A DNA stretch of 64,000 nucleotides from Atriophallophorus winterbourni (lineage: Eukaryota > Platyhelminthes > Trematoda > Plagiorchiida > Microphallidae): NCBI GenBank assembly GCA_013407085.1, contig JACCGJ010005678.1, positions 1-64,000 of the forward strand, written 5' to 3'. Of the stretch, positions 57,770 through 64,000 are shown piece after piece (the stretch's first letter is position 1; the number at the start of each line of letters is the position of its first letter). A program made the translations under genes and the position numbers. Under the pieces are notes generated by a model that was given only the letters and a program-made list of their open reading frames with translations, had not been told where the DNA came from and did not search any database.

Positions 57770-59178
57770 CTACCCAAAATCTGCTCAGACACCCAGGTTC
57801 TATAGACTTCCGAATATATACAAGGTAGGCATCCCTTTAAAGCCCATTGTAGACGGCATTGGATCCCCAACACACGAATCGGCTAAGCACCTTGCTTAGC
57901 TTTTAAAACCACTGGTTGGAAACACGAATTCTTTTATTAGGAACTCGTTTGATTTTGTTCTTCGCTTAAGTACCGTAACAATTTGAAAGGATGAGATGAT
58001 GGTTAGTTTTGACGTAAGCTCCTTGTTTACGAATGTTGACACTACAACCGCTTTAGAATTAGTGAGGAAATCACTCAACTCCAATATGACCTTGAAAAAT
58101 CGTACTAACTTGAGTGCACAACAAATCATCAACGGTGTAGCAATTTGTCTTAATATGAACCACTTCTTATTTAATGGACAGCTATATAAGCAAAACGATG
58201 GTTTATCGATGGGCTCACCCATTTCTCAAGTGCTGCCGAATATGTAGCTCGAGCACTTCAAGGAGATATCTTTGAGAAACGAAGCGGTAAAACCAAAGAT
58301 ATGGTAGCGCTATGTCGAGGATACATTCGTAATTATTAAGCGAAACAGACTGGAAGTATTTCATGGCTATTTTAATACTTTAAATCAGAAAATCCAGGTC
58401 ACAGAAGAAACCGAGTCTACGAAATGGACACTTCCGTTCTTAAACTATCTCACGCAAAAAGACAACAGCAACATAAAAACTATGGTATATCGTAAGCCTA
58501 TCCACAGACATGCCATACCCTAAAAGGGTATTTCAGTCCGTAGCAAAATCGCTTTTCTACAAGGTTGACCGCCTCGGCAGCAATGATGCAGTTATGAGAC
58601 GAGCTCATGAAAAAGGCAGTCGTCGACTTGCAAATCATGGTTAACCCAAGAGCTTAATTGAGCGCCAATTGAACCGAGTTAAACATCGAAAACCGAAGAC
58701 GGAAAACGTTTGGCATGCTACGGTATCTCTACTGTATGTCAAAATCGCTTTCGAAGGAATAAGAAGAATCTTGAATAACGCAGGTATCAGAGTAACATAT
58801 AAGGAGGTAGAAATTCCCGTTTCGTATTAATGCATCTCGAAGATAAGATTCCTTTAGGTTATGTGACTAAATGCATCTACAAAATCAAATGAAACGGTTG
58901 CGCGGGTGTTTACATTGGGCACTAGGATAAACGAACACAGAAAACGAGTGATAAAGCAACCTCGCAATACCAGTGAACATCAATCGCTGATTCGGAATTC
59001 TTCCCTAGTTGAGCACGTGCTAGACAATGGACACAGCGTAGATCTTGATAACGTGAAATTGATAAGAAGGGGTGTGAAATCTTACATGAAAAGACTTCAC
59101 GCCGAGGCTGTTGAAATAACAAATGCTGGGGCGAATGCGGTAAACGGCGTGGATGGGGCGAATATCTCAACAATCTAG
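57770..59178 (+). pseudogene. Penelope-like RT + GIY-YIG protein, broken
   Basis: Plus-strand pieces in order: PLKPIVDGIGSPTHESAKHLA, a stop, then LLKPLVGNTNSF (57,832-57,935); MVSFDVSSLFTNVDTTTALE (57,998-58,060; first RT aspartate present); LYKQNDGLSMGSPISQVLP (58,183-58,240); RYVEDTFVIIKRN (about 58,305-58,345; the usual YVDD is YVED, with a stop just before); STKWTLPFLNYL and MVYRKPIHRH. Then comes the GIY-YIG nuclease region KCIYKIK, GVYIG, TRINEHRKR, LVEHVLDNGH and KRLHAEAVEI (58,870-59,120). The order matches Penelope-like elements. The N-terminal part is missing and there are at least five stops or frame changes. Confidence 0.8.
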
Positions 59179-59284
59179 CGTTCGGTTCTGTTTCGGATAC
59201 GGATTAACGAGCATAACACCTAATGCGCACATGATTACGTTGTGTCAGCAGACGCTGTTCACGCCGGTACACTGAATAAACAAT

Positions 59285-59495
59285 TAGGGATGAACACAGC
59301 AATTAGGGTGTGATCAATTATCTTGATATCCCCTGTCTAGCTTAGAGAACTCGGGATTGGTCGAGAGAATGCCATTTGAACCTAAACACTTTTCGTAACG
59401 ACACACTTGGTCTGCCGAAGCTTCTGTGTTCAGAAGCGAAACGTTACCAAAAACGTGCTATATCCGATTCATTGCAGACTTTTTTTCCATATTTA
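59285..59495 (+). repeat. right terminal arm
   Basis: Direct counterpart of the left arm; starts about 110 bases after the end of the coding remnant, near AGCAATTAGGGTGTGATCAA. Confidence 0.75.
59407..59450 (+). ncRNA. hammerhead ribozyme, right arm
   Basis: Stem I TTGGT/ACCAA (59,407-59,411 and 59,446-59,450) pairs perfectly. The core is CTGCCGA (59,412-59,418; A6 to C); one extra A; stem II GCTTCTG/CAGAAGC with loop TGTT; GAAA 59,438-59,441; stem III is only AC next to GT, a palindrome ACGT with no loop; cleavage base T59,445. The loopless palindrome would allow pairing between two molecules. One core change makes this copy doubtful. Confidence 0.7.
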
Positions 59496-60075
59496 ACATG
59501 TTCTTCGTAAACGAATGACTTTTGAGGCTCCGCACTCTTAAAATGCTGTGCAATTTTTTTTATTTTGGGTAATGGGGGAATTTGCTGCGCCGGTCAGAAA
59601 AAATGCAAAAGACAAAAGTTTTATATGAACGGATTAAATATCGTGCAGCCTGAAACTTGGTCAAACTTCCATCACAACGCTCGTTGCCGGTGTGTTCGAA
59701 ACCGAGGCTGTTTTGGATTCCAATGAGACACGTGCTCTCAATACTTTTCAATAAAATTTACAGTTTCCCTCATATTCTTTATTCCTACTAATCAAACCGT
59801 TTGCTCCCAGGATCAACATAGTCCATGTGAACTGATTTCAGTTCATGTAATCTAACTGCTAATAAGTTGCTCATTATCTTATGGTAATAACTGAAAAATA
59901 CTTCTTAACAATCCAACTCGTCTTCTTGTCTTGACACGTTTTGGGATTGCAAAATATTCTGTACTTTACGATTCGAAATTTATCTTCCTGTGGGGACTAA
60001 GCTGTGTTCTCACAATCGGTGCTATACCGAATTTTAACCAAGCCAACCAGCGTACCTTAAAATTAGGGAGAAGTT
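59496..60075. other. no recognised feature
   Basis: No assignable frame or repeat. Confidence 0.4.
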
Positions 60076-60079
60076 TTAG

Positions 60080-60340
60080 ATGTTCGCAAGTGTCTTTGTC
60101 ATATCTAGGAAGGGTGAACAAGACGATCTTACTTATCAGTGTTCACAATGTTTTACCATCTATCCACTGTTTCTAGGCATGCAGATCCTGATCGTTCTAC
60201 TTCTACTTGATAACTACAATCAGCACGAAAGCGCTATTGGTGTGTGTGATAAAAACGCAAATAAACGTGGCGTTTCGCTTCAACTTCATGGGTTGAAAAC
60301 TACCTTCATGTCTGTGGGTACATGAGATTGAAACGTTCAG
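60080..60340 (+). repeat. decayed hammerhead-repeat unit
   Basis: ACCATCTATCCACTGTTTCT, GCATGCAGATCCTGATCGTT, CTACTTGATAACTACAATCA, then GCACGAAAGCG and GGTGTGTGTGATAAAA (60,152-60,255) align with the unit; the ribozyme core is TTGATAA and stem III is lost. Confidence 0.6.
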
Positions 60341-60935
60341 TTGTGTCAGTTTTATTCAATAGTCACATATTCAACTTTGTTTACCGCTTGTCCTCTTGGT
60401 AACAGCACGCGGATACCAATTGTACTCTCCATTACCACATGAGCATACAAAATCACAAATTCAGTCGTTTGGCGATGGTTCGAAGAAAATGCATACAAAA
60501 AAAGATTTCTTGAAATCAATTGAAATGAATTTCTCAAACCCTGGTTTGTCAGAACCCATCACAAGTTGATGAGAAGGCGTAGTCCATCGACATCTTTCAT
60601 GCACACGTCACATGATTGATGGAGCGGTCTTTCGCTCATGATGAAAAATCAATTATTGAATGCATTCGAGCGACAAAGAGGTTTATTGAATGCAATGAAG
60701 TAAAATATGGTTGTTTCTAACGAGGCTACTTAATTTCCCTTCTACGTTTAATGAATGGTTAAACGAAGCATGCCGTGCAGTATTTTACGCTGTCAAATTA
60801 AAGTGTATAACTTATCTTAATTATGAGCAACAAATATAATATACATAATTTTGTCTCCATGAGCGAACTATCAGACTAAATCTGTCATTCAGGTCAAACA
60901 AGAGCAATTAATTTGGTTTTTTGGTTGTATACCGG
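60341..60935. other. no recognised feature
   Basis: No assignable frame or repeat. Confidence 0.4.
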
Positions 60936-60939
60936 TTCA

Positions 60940-61380
60940 ACATTCAAGTTTTATGGCCATGTCTCCGTGGCTCAAGAAGGATGTGGAACTTATGCAACAA
61001 ATCTAACACCACTCAACAAAACCAGTTCTCAGTATACGAAACAAGATTTTTAAACAATGGAGAGCCTACCTGATTCTGTTCGACTTTCCCTTATCGACGA
61101 ATCAGAGGAGAAGGTATCCTACTTTACAAAATATCCCATACCTTAAACCATCCTCTACATGAATTACTCACGCAAAGGAATACGATAAATTATCGGACCC
61201 ATAAATATATGCTGACGTTACACCATTCCCACCAGAACTGTAGAAGATACTTTTATTCTGTCCGTGTCTGCTTTACTTGGAAAAGTTTACCTTCTACCGT
61301 TGCTCACTCCACGAGATGACATGACTTTGAAACGAAATCAGACGAATTTTTATTGAATTATCCGTTAGCCGAACACTAAT
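60940..61380 (+). mobile_element. CR1-like LINE 3' fragment
   Basis: SPWLKKDVELMQQI (60,966-61,005), then FDFPLSTNQRRR-like residues, YRTHKYMLTLHHSH, NCRRYFYSVRVCFTWKSLPS and TVAHST (61,240-61,315). It is a close relative of the LINE-A C-terminus (SPWLKKDINLLQRI ... NCRRYFYSVRVCFTWNSLPS). Confidence 0.75.
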
Positions 61381-61499
61381 ATACTGCTTAGTCTAATTCC
61401 TTATCATGATTTATACACTTGCATTTCACATTTCACCATTTTATGGTTAATGTTAAGCTTGTTGCTTTTGAACACCCTTCGAATTGAAGAGTGCAAATT

Positions 61500-62120
61500 T
61501 CAAGTATCTTTCGGAGTTTATCGAGGGTGTGCGACCTTACTGAAGGCCCATTGATCTGCTCATACAATTTTCTATTGAACATCAATTGAGATTAAAGACA
61601 AAGATCCAAGAGCGTAATGAGTTTCTAGTCAGGTAATTCGAGTTCCGCCATACGTTGTTCCGTGTTCTGTTAGTATTAATGTCATTGATTTCTTAACGAG
61701 TGTATGATAGATCGATGTAAACGCGGTGGTAGCATAGAAGGAGACAATCTGCTTGATCATCGGTTATTTTTACGTTCAGCAGGATTTTAAGTAATTCTCT
61801 AGATTCTGACGAGATATAGTAGATTTCTTAATAATGTTTTCTACCATCTTTGCGGAGGTGCTCCTGACAGTGAGACGACTGGACGTAGTGATAGACCTTC
61901 TGTTGACACATTTGGTACACCATAGAATTGAAGAATTGAGTAATCTTCAGTTCTCATTTGGTAAAATGTGCAGTACTTGGGTTTTGTGTAATGTAGGAAT
62001 AGTTCTTTGTCGAACATTTTCTCTTGCTTCTTAATTTAGATCAAGAGATTTGATGTTAGCTTCCGCACCTGTTAAGAATTAACTTATATCGGAAACCCGA
62101 TAATTAAAGTTTAGTCCATT
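61500..62120 (-). mobile_element. Penelope-like element RT relic
   Basis: The reverse strand, with frame changes, reads FYGVPNVSTEGLSLRPVVSL then SGAP (about 61,850-61,925), IVSFYATTAFTSIYHTLVKK (about 61,690-61,755, the VSFDV..LFTSIP box with its aspartate lost) and LITLLDLCL, SQLMFNRKLYEQINGPS (about 61,550-61,620). This is the Penelope-like RT order. It differs from the 57.4-59.5 kb element (YEQINGPS against LYKQNDGLS), so it may be another subfamily. Confidence 0.65.
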
Positions 62121-64000
62121 CACAACCACCCGCTCTTCTCTTGGAACAATTCAAATCCAAGTCTCGGCGTAATTATCCAATTCATTAGGCGTAATCCTTT
62201 GCGATCTCTGGCAAGTGTTCTTCACTTCTTCATTTTGCCCGGCTTGTTGTCATCATAATTGCATTTTCAAGGTCATTTGCAAATTTTTTTTGAAAAAGTG
62301 GTTCTCGCAACTTGCTCGTTATCTAATTATTATGGCTTTGTATTTCCTATCTCTTTCGTAGACATTTGTTATCATCTTGAATATTCATTCGCGATTTTGT
62401 TTATCCGATATTATTTTATGCACGTGGTTGTTATTGAACCGATGATAAACTAATGTTGAGATAATTGGCCAGATGTTCGTTAGCTATAGGTTGTTAGAAT
62501 GCAACGAACTAACGCAATCATTTCCCGCTTACCACTCCATCTTCAACGGGACTTTAGTGTCGCTTAGTTCACCTTACATATTAAAGGGAGCAACATTCAA
62601 CATTAAACACGTCATTTGTCCCGTTTCGCGCTAAATTGCTGATTGCGTATAGATTCATTACAGATGGGAGCCAGTCTGAAGATAATCGCGTTCACAAACG
62701 AATCTCAACTCACACAGAAACGCTAATTAGTCAAACGCGTTTAGTATATACACGACAAAGAACGTAACACCTGACTGTCTTATTTGAGCAAATCAAGCAA
62801 CCGCAACACCAACCATTTTATTTCGGGTTGTTACTTCGATCTAATGTGCCAACCGTTTTCTATACCAAAAGGATTAATTCAGGTCTCATCATAATGGAAT
62901 ACTTTGACCGACTTTGACGAAATTCATATCCATGGATAGCGGCCGACGTTTTCTTTCTATGTTTCTAAGTTGCTCAACTAACTTATCTAAACTGGACGTA
63001 GGGTGAAATAACTAAGCATAAATATATCAAGTTTGTTCTTAAAAATTCATTCACTCGATGATTGTACAACGTCTGGCAGTAAGGAATTCCATAAGAAACA
63101 AACGCGCACCGAATAGAAGAACCGAAGCTTGATCAGGTGAGAATGTGAAATATAAAATGACATGGTGTGAGTGCGTGTGTTATAAATTGACCGGAGGCGA
63201 AATAGATGCCACATAAAATGCACCTTGAGTTTATTATTTTATATTCGTCTATTCGAGTTGTTGCGATTCAAGCTTGTAGGATGATAGGAAATTTTTACCT
63301 ATCTGCGAACTTCCGCACTTTCTGAAGTTAAATGGAATATTGCTCCGCTCGGTTTCGCTGATCAATATATTCTAATCGCTTAGTAAGCGCAAACATTCCA
63401 TGCTTCACTTGATTCGCATCCGGTGTTCAGCATCCTCACAAGAAAGGAACCATGTTGACTGTGACAAGTTTTGAAAGGTTATTGATATAAACCCAAAAGA
63501 GAACCGGAGAAAAAAAGTGAACTATTTTGGTCACTGCCGGTGGCTCCGATGTACCTGGACATGCTATCAACATGATAGCTTCTCAGCCAGGTAACGAGTC
63601 ACAATGAATAACATCCACCTACCGTTTGTTGAGGAGTATACAATTGTCCACACGATCAAACGCATTGATATATTAAATCAGAAACGGATTTCGTTCCTAA
63701 TATATCGGTTCTGATAATAACCAGTTTTATTAGTAGTTAACAGTATACTAATCTTTCCAGGTCAAATGTATATATATATATTACTCGAAAGAATATATTC
63801 AACCGTTCTGCGTACCAGTTGTAAAAGATCCTCTCCACCCTCAGAGTCAAAATCATCTGGGTTTTTTAAACGGTTTATCCTGTGATATCACGAAATATCA
63901 TCTCAAATCGGTCGAATATAATTTAGGATGATAGGTACTTGAATGAGTAACGGTTAAATGCTTAATTTTCCGAGTCTTGCGTAACCCTTTCTAATAAAAA
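62121..64000. other. no recognised feature
   Basis: AT-rich with short chance frames and a TATATA run near 63,770; nothing assignable. The window ends without a boundary feature. Confidence 0.4.

Larger units (their letters stand above)
57430..59495 (+). mobile_element. Penelope-like element with inverted hammerhead-bearing ends
   Basis: A compact unit: left arm (57,430-57,655, inverted), coding remnant with RT and GIY-YIG domains (57,770-59,178), right arm (59,285-59,495, direct). The arms match each other in opposite orientation over about 200 bases, including a hammerhead in each. Penelope-like retroelements are known to combine a telomerase-related RT with a GIY-YIG nuclease, to have pseudo-LTRs that may be inverted, and in many animals to carry hammerheads in them. 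The coding part has many stops, so the copy is dead. Confidence 0.8.

Noticed and set aside
61834..62034. 66-codon plus-strand frame
   Set aside because: Antisense to the Penelope-like RT relic, which shows family motifs in the right order.
1..64000. CRISPR arrays, bacterial operons, rRNA genes or LTR retroelements
   Set aside because: No regularly spaced short repeats, no rRNA-like stretch, no gag-pol or paired LTRs were seen; everything fits an animal nuclear locus.

Overview
The window looks like a repeat-rich, AT-rich animal nuclear region, most likely from a flatworm and probably a trematode. That assignment is inference. It rests on three things that schistosomes and their relatives are known for: CR1/L2-like and other APE-type LINE relics, Penelope-like elements with a GIY-YIG domain, and abundant hammerhead-ribozyme (HHR) repeats, including a tRNA-like SINE with a hammerhead as in the schistosome Sm-alpha type. 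There is no bacterial gene organisation, operon, rRNA or CRISPR. Almost every long reading frame is a transposable element or a shadow of one.

Layout. 1-1.5 kb: LINE tails and a tandem ~238-bp HHR repeat with one copy intact by eye. 1.6-5.6 kb: a nearly complete CR1-like LINE whose single long frame is cut by one TGA. 5.8-17 kb: scattered LINE fragments on both strands. 17.9-32.9 kb: three diverged copies of a several-kb repeat ('C'). One is split by a 2.6-kb LINE of a second family ('LINE-R'). A GA/TA microsatellite and a G-run tract lie near 25.9-26.1 kb. 34-45 kb: a ~2.45-kb duplicated segment ('D', two copies about 4.9 kb apart), each carrying the same LINE-R 3' fragment and several HHR units, then a tRNA-like SINE with its own HHR. 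45-49 kb: mostly unrecognised. 49.7-54.9 kb: the one part that looks like a host gene, on the minus strand. It has an EGF-like exon (phase 1-1), then a 3.9-kb intron holding an L2-like LINE relic, then a last exon encoding a transmembrane helix and basic tail, with a poly(A) signal. A cysteine-rich exon further upstream is possible. 56-62 kb: three Penelope-like remnants. One is a whole unit bounded by inverted terminal arms that both carry hammerhead motifs.

The main theme is that three unrelated classes of hammerhead-bearing element sit together in 64 kb: a ~235-bp tandem repeat (about a dozen recognisable units on both strands), a tRNA-derived SINE, and Penelope-like termini. Copies of the ~235-bp repeat keep the ribozyme stems, with compensatory changes in stem I, and a second hairpin. 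This suggests that RNA structure was under selection while the family was active. All identities were judged by eye; no alignment, folding or database search was run.
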